In this document: piece after piece, positions 35,125 through 42,733 of the stretch | Position numbering within the stretch: position 1 is the stretch's first letter | Layout of the letters: each line of letters starts with the position of its first letter | From: UMGS1532 sp045542355 | GTDB taxonomy: Bacteria > Bacillota > Clostridia > Oscillospirales > Acutalibacteraceae | Direction: 5' to 3' | Length of the DNA stretch: 64,000 nt | Assembly (NCBI GenBank): GCA_045542355.1 | Contig: JAZQKX010000020.1 | Coordinates: forward strand, 1-64,000 | Program-made: the position numbers and the translations under genes | The notes under the pieces: model-generated | The model's input: the letters and a program-made list of their open reading frames with translations, nothing else | Databases searched by the model: none | What the model was told of the DNA's origin: nothing

Positions 35125-35526
35125 TTACATGTTTTTAAGAATATCAAGACAGCTTTTGCAAACAAGTCTGCCTGAATATTCTTCGGTGTTTGTTGTTTTT
35201 CCGCAAAACACACATCCGCATGGTTTACGCACGAGCACAACCTTTTGTCCCTCAGTGAAGATATGAAACCTGTCGGTGTTTATGTCGAAATTCAAGGTTT
35301 TTAAAATACCTCTTGGTATAACGATTCTTCCAAGTCGGTCGATTTTTCGCGAAATATAAACCTCGTTTTTAACTGTGCCGTGCTTTATACAGTAAAGCTT
35401 GTCACCAATAAGATACAGGTCTGCTGAATCCTTGTCGTCTTCAATGCCAATTACACTTCTTAGCTCTTTGGGTATGACAAATCTACCGAATTCATCAACG
35501 GCACGATATACTCCTGTGTCTTTCAT
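35125..35526 (-). CDS. AbrB/SpoVT-type regulator with two DNA-binding domains and a zinc motif
   Basis: Transition-state-type transcription factor. Two swapped-hairpin AbrB modules lie in one chain: residues 4-49 (VDEFGRFVIPKELRSVIGI) and 57-100 (IDRLGRIVIPRGILKTLNF). A C-terminal zinc site follows, Cys105-x2-Cys108 and Cys123-x2-Cys126. Common Clostridia AbrB proteins have one such module plus the same cysteine tail, so this looks like an internal duplication. AbrB modules work as interleaved dimers, so the chain may fold as its own dimer (inference). 133 residues. GGGAGGTCGAAAG before the ATG; promoter just upstream. Confidence 0.87.
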   Translation of the reverse strand: MKDTGVYRAVDEFGRFVIPKELRSVIGIEDDKDSADLYLIGDKLYCIKHGTVKNEVYISRKIDRLGRIVIPRGILKTLNFDINTDRFHIFTEGQKVVLVRKPCGCVFCGKTTNTEEYSGRLVCKSCLDILKNM

Positions 35527-35556
35527 CTTTCGACCTCCCGTGCTTTATTTTACCTA

Positions 35557-35584
35557 ATTATAACATTTTTTGACAAAAATTCAA
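35557..35584 (-). promoter_or_regulatory. Promoter of the AbrB-like gene
   Basis: Reverse strand: TTGAAT (35584-35579), 16 bp, TATAAT (35562-35557), with a TGT extension directly before the -10. Confidence 0.6.
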
Positions 35585-35592
35585 GTACCTAT

Positions 35593-35622
35593 TTGAATAG
35601 TAAAATAAATTAAATTTATAAA
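35593..35622 (+). promoter_or_regulatory. Possible promoter of the USP-like gene
   Basis: TTGAAT (35593-35598), 18 bp, TATAAA (35617-35622), in very AT-rich sequence. The gene has a strong RBS AGGAGGT at 35676-35682. Confidence 0.35.
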
Positions 35623-35688
35623 TTTTTAACACTTATTATATAAAAACTTCCAAAATTTATAGTATATTTAATTCAGGAGGTAATATGG

Positions 35689-36105
35689 ATGAATAATCTA
35701 GAACCTGTACTCGTGTGCGTTACCGCCCAGCTTAGCTGTGAAAAGCTTATCAACAGGGGTAAGGAATTAGCCGAAAAATTAGGTCGCCCATTACGGGTAG
35801 TGACTGTTCTTAATAAAGAGGGAAATGCAAAGGAAAAAAGCACAGCTCTTAAAAATCTTAATGCACTTTCTAAAAAATCAAAATGCAATATAGATATAGT
35901 GTACAGCGAAAATGCTGCTCAAAGCCTTGGTTTTCACATAAATAAAATTAACCCTTGTCATATTCTCATTGGGAATCCTATCGAGGGCGGTAGGTTCTTT
36001 GAGGAGTTTATGTCAAACACATACACCGCACCTGTAAGTGTAGTAGATAGTGAGGAGAAGATAATATACACCTTACCTTCCGCTAATTTTGAAGCAATAC
36101 ATTGA
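35689..36105 (+). CDS. Universal-stress-protein-like domain protein (KdpD-USP type)
   Basis: A single small alpha/beta domain. The opening PVLVCVTAQLSCEKLINRGKELAEKLG resembles the USP domain of sensor kinase KdpD more than free-standing UspA, and LIGNPIEGG near residue 93 fits the GxxxG nucleotide-loop region. It may bind a nucleotide, but the role is unknown. 138 residues. The AGGAGGT site also precedes a four-codon frame (ATG 35685, stop at once), so ATG 35689 is the real start. Monocistronic, ending in a strong hairpin. Confidence 0.7.
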   Translation: MNNLEPVLVCVTAQLSCEKLINRGKELAEKLGRPLRVVTVLNKEGNAKEKSTALKNLNALSKKSKCNIDIVYSENAAQSLGFHINKINPCHILIGNPIEGGRFFEEFMSNTYTAPVSVVDSEEKIIYTLPSANFEAIH

Positions 36106-36117
36106 TAATACATAATT

Positions 36118-36149
36118 TAAGGCTCTCGGTTATTTTACCGAGAGCCTTA
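36118..36149. terminator. Hairpin between the convergent USP-like and AI-2E genes
   Basis: A 13-bp perfect stem, TAAGGCTCTCGGT with ACCGAGAGCCTTA, and a six-base loop. Neither side has a clean T run, so termination is probable but not certain. Confidence 0.65.
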
Positions 36150-36154
36150 GATGT

Positions 36155-37381
36155 TTATTTTAAAGTTTTGCTAACATCTATATATTCTGAGTCCTCTGAG
36201 GGGTAGCCTTTAGCCGCAAGACGTTTGTTAACAAATCTTCCTATAATATTGTAGATTATAGCAAATAGGGGAGCGCCGATTATCATACCAAATACTCCGA
36301 ACAGTCCGCCGAACAGCATAATTGAAAATACAACCCAGAACGAGGAAATACCCAATGAATCCTTTAAAATTCGGGGGCCCAATATATTGCCATCGAATTG
36401 CTGAAGCAAAATTATAAATATAATAAAATACAAGGATTTAATTGGTGTATCAAGAAGTATGAGGAATGCCGAGGGAATGGCACCGATAAAGGGACCGAAG
36501 AAAGGAATTACGTTTGTTACACCAACAATAAAGCTTATCAGCAGAGCGTAGGGAAGACCCGTGATTGACATTATTATAAAACAAAGAATACCAATAATCA
36601 GGGAGTCAATTAATTTTCCCACAATAAAGTTGGTGAAAATGCGATGGCTTTCTTTTGAAATTTCTACAATTTCCAGAACTGTATTTTTCTTGAAAATCAC
36701 GCAGAGAATCTTCTGAAATATACGTTTGAAATAGTCTTTACTTGCTAACACATAGAAAGAAACTATTACACCAACCACAATGTTTATGAATGCATTGTAT
36801 ACACCCATAACGCCTGTTGTAAGGATGCCTGCCGCGAAGTCAAAGGATTTAAGCAAATCCTCAGACAGGAGGGTGTTTATGTAGCTCAGGACTTTTTCTT
36901 CTGCTATCATTAAAATGTTAGAAGGAATTATATCCCCAAGCCATATAAAGAGGCTTTGAGCTTTTTTGGGAAGATCGGAAGTTAGCTGCGATATGCTTGT
37001 TATAAGGTTTGGGATAATAATTGCAAATATAACCGCTATTATTAAAATCCCTGAAATAAGAGAAGCGGTTATGCTCAGATATTTAGACACCTTTTCAGAT
37101 CTTAAAGTGTTCTTAATCCGTTTACCCATGAATTTTTTAAATATCTTTTCATAAAAGAGCATAAAAGGATTAAGAAGAAAGGCTATAATCAACCCTGAAA
37201 TAATTGGTGTGAGAATGGATAATATCTCTTTTATAAAGCCAAATACGGCTGATGGCTGGTCTATTAAAAAATAAAATGTGATTGAAGCTGCAACGACAAG
37301 AAAAATCGTCAAACCATATGTAGCGCAACGGTGTAATAGTTCTTTGTCTTTAAAAACCTTATGCTGTTTGTTTTCGGGCAT
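36155..37381 (-). CDS. AI-2E family transporter
   Basis: Polytopic membrane protein of PF01594 (YdiK/YhhT/TqsA-like), with about eight spans. Family marks are the PFFGPFIGAIPSAF segment and LGPRILKDSLGISSFWVV near the C-terminus. Members export small molecules or act as Na+/H+-type antiporters; the substrate cannot be inferred. ATG 37381 is preferred over the in-frame ATG at 37390 because AAAGGA then sits eight bases upstream, whereas it touches the first one. 408 residues. A second relative, ytvI-like, is at 62493. Confidence 0.88.
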   Translation of the reverse strand: MPENKQHKVFKDKELLHRCATYGLTIFLVVAASITFYFLIDQPSAVFGFIKEILSILTPIISGLIIAFLLNPFMLFYEKIFKKFMGKRIKNTLRSEKVSKYLSITASLISGILIIAVIFAIIIPNLITSISQLTSDLPKKAQSLFIWLGDIIPSNILMIAEEKVLSYINTLLSEDLLKSFDFAAGILTTGVMGVYNAFINIVVGVIVSFYVLASKDYFKRIFQKILCVIFKKNTVLEIVEISKESHRIFTNFIVGKLIDSLIIGILCFIIMSITGLPYALLISFIVGVTNVIPFFGPFIGAIPSAFLILLDTPIKSLYFIIFIILLQQFDGNILGPRILKDSLGISSFWVVFSIMLFGGLFGVFGMIIGAPLFAIIYNIIGRFVNKRLAAKGYPSEDSEYIDVSKTLK

Positions 37382-37435
37382 TGAGGACATCCTTTCTAAG
37401 CTAACTTATATAAAAATCTTACTGCTAACAACGGA

Positions 37436-37485
37436 GGTAATATTTCCATACCAATGTTAAGCTTTACAACATTTTAAATATTACC
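37436..37485. repeat. Large nested inverted repeat upstream of the AI-2E gene
   Basis: GGTAATATTT (37436-37445) and AAATATTACC (37476-37485) are perfect complements. Inside them AATGTT pairs with AACATT around a nine-base centre. It lies between the tmcAL end and the AI-2E start, in the likely leader or promoter region of the latter. Confidence 0.7.
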
Positions 37486-37522
37486 GTGTCTGTTTGTATG
37501 CGACCAACATAATGTTCAAAAC

Positions 37523-37561
37523 AGGAGATGAATTAAAATTTAATCATAAATTCATGCTCCT
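37523..37561 (-). terminator. Terminator of tmcAL
   Basis: On the reverse strand AGGAG-c-ATGAATT pairs with AATTCAT-CTCCT, followed by GTTTTG. The left arm overlaps the tmcAL stop codon. Confidence 0.65.
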
Positions 37562-38726
37562 ATTTCTTAATTAAACCTCTGGTGTAATCCAGCCCACAGG
37601 GTGAGGGATTTCTCAATAGCGACATATATACGTCGTTTCGTATACATTCTTTGTTTAATAATAGCTTTGTTTTTTCGTCAAGAGTTTTGTTGGGTTTGCA
37701 GGAAACAATAATCGGTAAATCTGTGGCTTCTGCAATTTGCTTTAAGGCCAACTCACCTTTCTTTGTAAAACCAAGGACATTGATGTAGGGAACTTCCTTT
37801 AAAAACCAACTATTATCTAAATCTAAATATGCCGAAAGTAATAATCGGCGAACTCTGGCTAATGTATATCTTTTTGATTTGATTGCTTCAGCTAAATCAT
37901 TGAGACTGGTAGCTGTTTTTAGTTCTTTTTTTAGCTTGTTGTCAATACCCTCAGATATGTCGGGAAGGTCTGAAAAATCATCAAGTCTTCTTAAGTGTGA
38001 AACAACAGATTTTTCATACAGCGTATAGTCAATATATTTGCCGTTTGTTATACATTCACGATAAAGTGTTGAGACCACATCAGGAAGGTAAGCTTCGTAG
38101 TCACCGTTTTTACATATTATCTCTCTGAGATAAGTGGCTGAGCATATATTTTGGGTGGTTTCGCGGGAATCATGCCCCGCTCCGAAACGTTTTATGGTAT
38201 TGGTAATAAAGTCGCATTTCAAATCCAACATAGCTTTGAGGTACTCAACCGCAAGATTGTTGTTAGATCCATTTAGGTGTTTTCGGAAAGAACTCCCCAA
38301 TATATTTGTCAGCTTATCCTGTCTGATTTTAGCATAGGTCTTTCCGCTTTTTAGATCTTGATCGGTTAATTCTAATTCTTTATCGACTTTTGCTATCGAC
38401 TGCAAGACCTCAACATCACCCGATTCGCTGCCAAAAAAAAGATTATCAACACTGCAGTTTTTTAATAAAGACACAGCACCGTATGCAAAATTTTGGGCAC
38501 AGGAACAGGACCATGGCGAGGGAAGCTCTATGACTAAATCCACACCACAGTTAAGCGCTGCCTCAGCTCGGGTAAATTTTGACAGCAATGCGGGTTCACC
38601 CCGTTGGACATAATTACCGCTCATAACGCTTAGAATACAGTTATCATCGGTCTTTGATTTGTTGATAATGTATTGATGTCCGTTGTGAAACGGATTGAAT
38701 TCAGCTATAATTCCACAAATCTGCAT
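37560..38726 (-). CDS. tmcAL: tRNA(Met) cytidine acetate ligase TmcAL
   Basis: Acetylates C34 of elongator tRNA-Met using acetate and ATP (YlbM in Bacillus). The nucleotidyltransferase start IIAEFNPFHNGHQYII has the HxGH-type HNGH motif, and SGNYVQRGEPAL and LPSPWSCSCAQNFA are family segments. 388 residues. It lies divergently from ackA with a shared promoter region. The pairing is of interest because TmcAL uses free acetate, the substrate/product pool of acetate kinase. Confidence 0.92.
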   Translation of the reverse strand: MQICGIIAEFNPFHNGHQYIINKSKTDDNCILSVMSGNYVQRGEPALLSKFTRAEAALNCGVDLVIELPSPWSCSCAQNFAYGAVSLLKNCSVDNLFFGSESGDVEVLQSIAKVDKELELTDQDLKSGKTYAKIRQDKLTNILGSSFRKHLNGSNNNLAVEYLKAMLDLKCDFITNTIKRFGAGHDSRETTQNICSATYLREIICKNGDYEAYLPDVVSTLYRECITNGKYIDYTLYEKSVVSHLRRLDDFSDLPDISEGIDNKLKKELKTATSLNDLAEAIKSKRYTLARVRRLLLSAYLDLDNSWFLKEVPYINVLGFTKKGELALKQIAEATDLPIIVSCKPNKTLDEKTKLLLNKECIRNDVYMSLLRNPSPCGLDYTRGLIKK

Positions 38727-38791
38727 AATATAACCTCATTGGACTTGAAAAATAAGGAAATCCGTAGTAAAATATAAAGGTATGTTAATGT

Positions 38792-38839
38792 TTGAACAAT
38801 CTATAATATTATAATACAATATTATTCACCATTGTTCAA
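38792..38839. promoter_or_regulatory. Symmetric face-to-face promoters of ackA and tmcAL
   Basis: Forward: TTGAAC (38792-38797), 17 bp, TACAAT (38815-38820) toward ackA. Reverse: TTGAAC (38839-38834), 17 bp, TATTAT (38816-38811) toward tmcAL. Both -35 boxes lie in a perfect nine-base inverted repeat, TTGAACAAT (38792-38800) and ATTGTTCAA (38831-38839). The two polymerase sites overlap and cannot both be filled. Confidence 0.55.
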
Positions 38840-38870
38840 CAATAAATTTTAAAGGAAACGGTGACAATTT

Positions 38871-40064
38871 ATGAAAGTATTGGTTATTAATGCGGGTAGC
38901 TCATCCCTCAAATATCAGCTCATTGATATGGAAGTCGGAGAAGTTCTGGCTAAGGGTAATTGCGAAAGAATAGGCACATCTGGTGAGATTAAGCATAGCG
39001 CTAAAGGTGAAACCTATAAAAAGGAAATACCTATGCCCACTCATATCGAGGCGTTCAATGTGCTTTTAGATGCATTAACTAACGGCGATCTTAAGGTTAT
39101 AGATAGCATGGATGAAATTTCTGCTGTTGGCCACAGAGTAGTTCACGGTGGTCAGATTTTCAAAGAGTCTACCCTTATAAACGAAAAGGTTATGGAAACC
39201 ATCGACGAGCTCAGCATTCTCGCCCCGCTTCATAACCCCGCAGGTCTATTGGGTATCAAAGCCTGTATCGACGTTTTAGGTAAGGATGTTCCTCAAGTAG
39301 CGGTGTTCGACACCTCTTTCCACAGTTCAATTCCTGATTACGCATATACCTACTCTATTCCTTATGAGTATTATGAAAAATACGGCATTAGAAAATACGG
39401 CTTCCACGGTACCTCTCATAAGTTCGTAAGCAACCGTTGCGCCGAGCTTATGGGCAAGGATATGAAAGACCTTAAAATTGTTACCTGTCATTTAGGTAAC
39501 GGTTGCTCTATTTCTGCTGTTAAAAACGGTGTTTGTGTTGATACAAGCATGGGCTTTACCCCGGTCGATGGATTTATGATGGGTACCCGTTGCGGAACTA
39601 TGGACCCCTCAGTTCTTACTTTCCTTGGTGAAAATGAGAACATGAGCTTTGCTGAAATCAACGACATGTGCAATAAGAAGTCGGGTCTCCTTGGAGTTTC
39701 GGGTATTTCTAATGATAGCCGTGACGTATGTAATGCAGCAGAAGAGGGCAACTACAGAGCACAACTTGCAACCACCATGCAGGAATATCAGATTCTTAAG
39801 TTCGTTGGCTCCTACATCGCAGCTATGGGTGGAGCAGATGCTATTGTGTTCACCGGTGGTTTAGGTGAGAATAATTCAAGAATCAGAGAGAACATCTGCA
39901 ATAAGCTTTCTTTCCTTGGCATTACTTGCGAAACCGAAATAAACAAGCAGAGAGGCACTGAAATCAGAATTTCTACCCCCGATTCTAAAGTTGCTGTGTT
40001 TGTTATTCCAACCGACGAGGAGCTTGTTATTGCCAGAGATACTGTTGAGGTTATTTCTCGGTAG
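38871..40064 (+). CDS. ackA: Acetate kinase
   Basis: Interconverts acetyl phosphate/ADP and acetate/ATP, the ATP-forming end of acetate fermentation. ASKHA fold: NAGSSSLKYQL at the start, VGHRVVHGG, VFDTSFH, GTSHKFVS, HLGNGCS and FTGGLGEN are all present. 397 residues. RBS AAAGGAAACGGTGA. Phosphotransacetylase is not adjacent. No terminator is clear; a 264-bp intergenic stretch follows. Confidence 0.97.
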   Translation: MKVLVINAGSSSLKYQLIDMEVGEVLAKGNCERIGTSGEIKHSAKGETYKKEIPMPTHIEAFNVLLDALTNGDLKVIDSMDEISAVGHRVVHGGQIFKESTLINEKVMETIDELSILAPLHNPAGLLGIKACIDVLGKDVPQVAVFDTSFHSSIPDYAYTYSIPYEYYEKYGIRKYGFHGTSHKFVSNRCAELMGKDMKDLKIVTCHLGNGCSISAVKNGVCVDTSMGFTPVDGFMMGTRCGTMDPSVLTFLGENENMSFAEINDMCNKKSGLLGVSGISNDSRDVCNAAEEGNYRAQLATTMQEYQILKFVGSYIAAMGGADAIVFTGGLGENNSRIRENICNKLSFLGITCETEINKQRGTEIRISTPDSKVAVFVIPTDEELVIARDTVEVISR

Positions 40065-40164
40065 TAAATCTGTTTGAACTAACGACAAAAGCGCAGTAAT
40101 ACTTTATTTTATGTCATTTGTGTGATTACCACTAAAATATGCTACGCGAGAACACGATGACATA

Positions 40165-40269
40165 ATGATGCTTAGCGATTTACAAGAAGCTATAAAAAGT
40201 GGATCATATATATCAAACCAGTTGGTGGTTACGCTTTCAAAGCTTAAAAATTTTAGTAAAAATCGTTGA
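40165..40269 (+). pseudogene. Short orphan reading frame, possible gene remnant
   Basis: In the 264-bp gap between ackA and the Na+-pump genes, an open frame continues from 40126 to a TGA at 40267-40269, with ATG codons at 40165 and 40168 (34 residues). It has protein-like composition (IMMLSDLQEAIKSGSY...) but no good RBS. It could be the 3' end of a decayed gene, since its open frame extends 13 codons upstream of the ATG. I recognise no family. Confidence 0.25.
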
Positions 40270-40294
40270 TTTATAGGTAATAATGGTATATAAT
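40266..40294 (+). promoter_or_regulatory. Promoter of the sodium-pump subunit genes
   Basis: TTGATT (40266-40271), 17 bp, TATAAT (40289-40294). The -35 overlaps the stop of the short remnant frame. RBS ACGGAGGT follows at 40317. Confidence 0.6.
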
Positions 40295-40328
40295 ATTCTT
40301 AATTTGAAATATTCCACGGAGGTAAATT

Positions 40329-40751
40329 ATGTTAGAAAATCCGTTATTTAGTTTAATACCCGCGATCAAAAGCGGTACCATTGGCAATGGCTACGACTGG
40401 AATCAGGCATCAGTAGTAACAGCCAGCGGCATCGTGATAGTTTTTGCAATGCTGGTATTATTGGTTGTTGTTATTACCATATTCGGTGGAATCATGGACA
40501 GGATCAAGGGTGTTAAAAAGGAAAAACCTGTAAAAAAAGCAGACCCTGTTGCTATAACTCCTGTTGCACCCGTTGTGACTGTTGAAGAAGATAATGACGA
40601 GATCATCGCTGTTATCGCGGCGGCTGTTGATGCTATTTATTCCGACACTGGTGTTAAACCTGTTATCCGCAGAATAAGACCTGCCGCATCAAAGGGCACA
40701 AGGTCTCCTTGGGCATCGGCTGGTGTGTTTGAAAACACCAGAGCGTTTTAA
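40329..40751 (+). CDS. OadG-type gamma subunit of a sodium-pump decarboxylase
   Basis: Small membrane subunit that anchors the carboxyltransferase to the sodium pump. One hydrophobic span (about residues 30-55) after a short outside part, then a cytoplasmic tail with Lys/Pro/Val-rich linker and the C-terminal RRIRPAASKGTRSPWASAGVFENT segment, which resembles OadG/MmdD-type subunits of Clostridia. 140 residues. The partner beta subunit follows 17 bases later. No biotin carrier or carboxyltransferase gene is nearby. Confidence 0.8.
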   Translation: MLENPLFSLIPAIKSGTIGNGYDWNQASVVTASGIVIVFAMLVLLVVVITIFGGIMDRIKGVKKEKPVKKADPVAITPVAPVVTVEEDNDEIIAVIAAAVDAIYSDTGVKPVIRRIRPAASKGTRSPWASAGVFENTRAF

Positions 40752-40768
40752 GAAAGGGGACTGACATA

Positions 40769-41959
40769 ATGGGTGCGTTTTTAGACACAATAAAAGAAAT
40801 ATTAGTTAATTCGGGCTTTGCCGGATTTTTTGATTTTTCAAATGGCGGTCATCTTAATCTTATAATGGTTATCGTTTCCTGTGGATTGCTTTACCTTGCA
40901 ATCAAAAAGCAGTTTGAACCGTTATTGCTCCTTCCCATTGCTTTTGGTATGCTCCTTGCTAACCTTCCTTTTGCTGGAATCTACCACCCCGAGCTTTTCG
41001 ATTTGGAAAAAGGTCTTAATTTCGGTCAGATTCTCCACGAAGGCGGACTTCTGGATATACTTTACCTCGGCGTTAAATTGGGCATCTATCCGCCCCTTAT
41101 CTTCTTAGGCATTGGTTGTATGACCGATTTCGGTCCCCTTATCAGCAACCCTAAGAGCTTCATTTTAGGTGCTGCCGCCCAGTTGGGTATTTTCATTGCT
41201 TTTGTGGGTGCTTTGGCTTTTGGTATGCCTGCAAATGTTGCTGCCTCTATCGGTATTATAGGCGGTGCCGACGGTCCTACAGCAATATATGTTACTTCTC
41301 AGTTGGCTCCCGATAAATTAGGTCCCATAGCTGTTGCGGCATATTCATACATGGCTCTCATACCTGTTATCCAGCCGCCCATTATGAAGCTTCTTACCAC
41401 CAAGAAAGAACGCGAAGTTAGAATGGAACAGCTTCGCACAGTTTCAAAGACCGAGAAAATCATTTTCCCGATTCTTGTTACTATAATCGTTTCCTTGCTT
41501 CTTCCCGATGCTGCAACTCTTGTTGGTATGCTTATGCTTGGTAACCTCATGCGTGAGTCGGGTGTTGTTGACAGAATCTCAAAAACCGCCCAGAATGAGC
41601 TTATGAATATCATAACCATTTTCTTAGGCCTCTCTGTTGGCGCTACTACCAATGGTAAAACATTCCTTACCATAGATACCCTTGTTATTGTAGCAATGGG
41701 TCTTGCCGCATTCTGCTTTGGTACTGCAGGTGGTGTGCTTCTTGGTAAGCTTATGTATATCCTCACAGGCGGTAAGGTTAACCCCCTTATAGGCTCGGCA
41801 GGTGTTTCTGCAGTTCCTATGGCAGCCCGTGTTTCTCAGAAGGTTGGACAGCAGGCTGACCCCGGCAACTTCTTGCTTATGCATGCAATGGGACCAAATG
41901 TTGCGGGTGTTATAGGCTCTGCAGTTGCGGCAGGTATATTAATAACCATGATTGGCTAA
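40769..41959 (+). CDS. Sodium ion-translocating decarboxylase beta subunit
   Basis: Membrane subunit that decarboxylates carboxybiotin and pumps Na+ outward. The hallmark segments are GIIGGADGPTAIYVTSQLAP (with the essential Asp) and GSAGVSAVPMAARVSQKVG near the C-terminus. 396 residues and about ten spans. The cognate decarboxylase (oxaloacetate, methylmalonyl-CoA, glutaconyl-CoA or malonate type) cannot be named, because the alpha and biotin subunits are not in the window. Confidence 0.93.
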   Translation: MGAFLDTIKEILVNSGFAGFFDFSNGGHLNLIMVIVSCGLLYLAIKKQFEPLLLLPIAFGMLLANLPFAGIYHPELFDLEKGLNFGQILHEGGLLDILYLGVKLGIYPPLIFLGIGCMTDFGPLISNPKSFILGAAAQLGIFIAFVGALAFGMPANVAASIGIIGGADGPTAIYVTSQLAPDKLGPIAVAAYSYMALIPVIQPPIMKLLTTKKEREVRMEQLRTVSKTEKIIFPILVTIIVSLLLPDAATLVGMLMLGNLMRESGVVDRISKTAQNELMNIITIFLGLSVGATTNGKTFLTIDTLVIVAMGLAAFCFGTAGGVLLGKLMYILTGGKVNPLIGSAGVSAVPMAARVSQKVGQQADPGNFLLMHAMGPNVAGVIGSAVAAGILITMIG

Positions 41960-41968
41960 TAATTTCGA

Positions 41969-42000
41969 ATGAGGCAAAAGGTTTTCCTTTGCCTCATTTG
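41969..42000 (+). terminator. Terminator after the sodium-pump beta subunit
   Basis: AATGAGGCAAAAGG pairs with CCTTTGCCTCATT with one bulge around TTTT, ten bases after the stop. The following bases (TGTGTAT) are only moderately T-rich. Confidence 0.75.
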
Positions 42001-42059
42001 TGTATATCCCTGATTAACAATAATTCCCTGATTGAGTAATATGTAATGGGTGATTATTG

Positions 42060-42728
42060 ATGTTATTCCGCAGAAAAATGTTTAAAAAGCGAAATCGGCG
42101 AATCTGTCGGAATATCAAGCTCTGCGTTTTCTTATCTTTAGTTATCTCGATGACTATATTTATAGACTCCACGGTTTCAGATGTGATAGGGCCACTGGCA
42201 ATCAAAAATGCCGAGGAGCTTATTAATAATAAAATCAATGCTGTGGTATCCCAAGTTCTTTCTGAAAAAGAGCTGTCATATAAAAGCCTGATTCACGCAG
42301 TAACGAGCAATGATGAAGTTTCTTATGTTCAGGCAAATTCTGTTGTGATTAATCAGCTAAAATCTGAAATTGTAACAAGGGTTGATAAGGAACTTGACAG
42401 CAATAAAAATCTTGAAACAGTTGTACAAATTGGCAGTATATTCAATAGCTCCTTGCTTTCAAACCGAGGACCTGAGATCAAGGTTTATTTCGATTTGTAC
42501 TGTAGCACAGGCTCAAAACTTTATGGCGAATTTACCGATGCAGGACTCAATCAGACTCTACATAGCGTCAAGCTGAACGTGGTAACCGAATTCTGCTTGA
42601 TGATTATAAATGACCAATATTTTGATAAAATAATAAATGATTATATTGTGGCGGAATCTGTTATAGTAGGGGATATCCCCTCGGCTTACGGAAGTATCTA
42701 CGGATTATCCGCCAAAAAGGATGAATAA
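42060..42728 (+). CDS. yunB: Sporulation protein YunB
   Basis: Mother-cell sporulation protein of unknown biochemistry. An N-terminal basic stretch and one span (about 22-40) precede an outside domain. The C-terminal VAESVIVGDIPSAYG is the family signature, with the central GSIFNSSLLSNRGPEIKVYF segment also characteristic. ATG 42060 (preceded by GGGTGA, six-base spacer) is preferred to the in-frame TTG at 42057. 222 residues. It ends five bases before ligA. Confidence 0.9.
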   Translation: MLFRRKMFKKRNRRICRNIKLCVFLSLVISMTIFIDSTVSDVIGPLAIKNAEELINNKINAVVSQVLSEKELSYKSLIHAVTSNDEVSYVQANSVVINQLKSEIVTRVDKELDSNKNLETVVQIGSIFNSSLLSNRGPEIKVYFDLYCSTGSKLYGEFTDAGLNQTLHSVKLNVVTEFCLMIINDQYFDKIINDYIVAESVIVGDIPSAYGSIYGLSAKKDE

Positions 42729-42733
42729 CCGAT

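Noticed and set aside
35680..35696. Start of the USP-like gene at ATG 35685
   Set aside because: That frame stops after three codons; ATG 35689 opens the full gene.
36155..37381. Toxin or quorum-sensing role from the AI-2E name
   Set aside because: The family name is historical; members transport varied substrates and no luxS or lsr genes are nearby.
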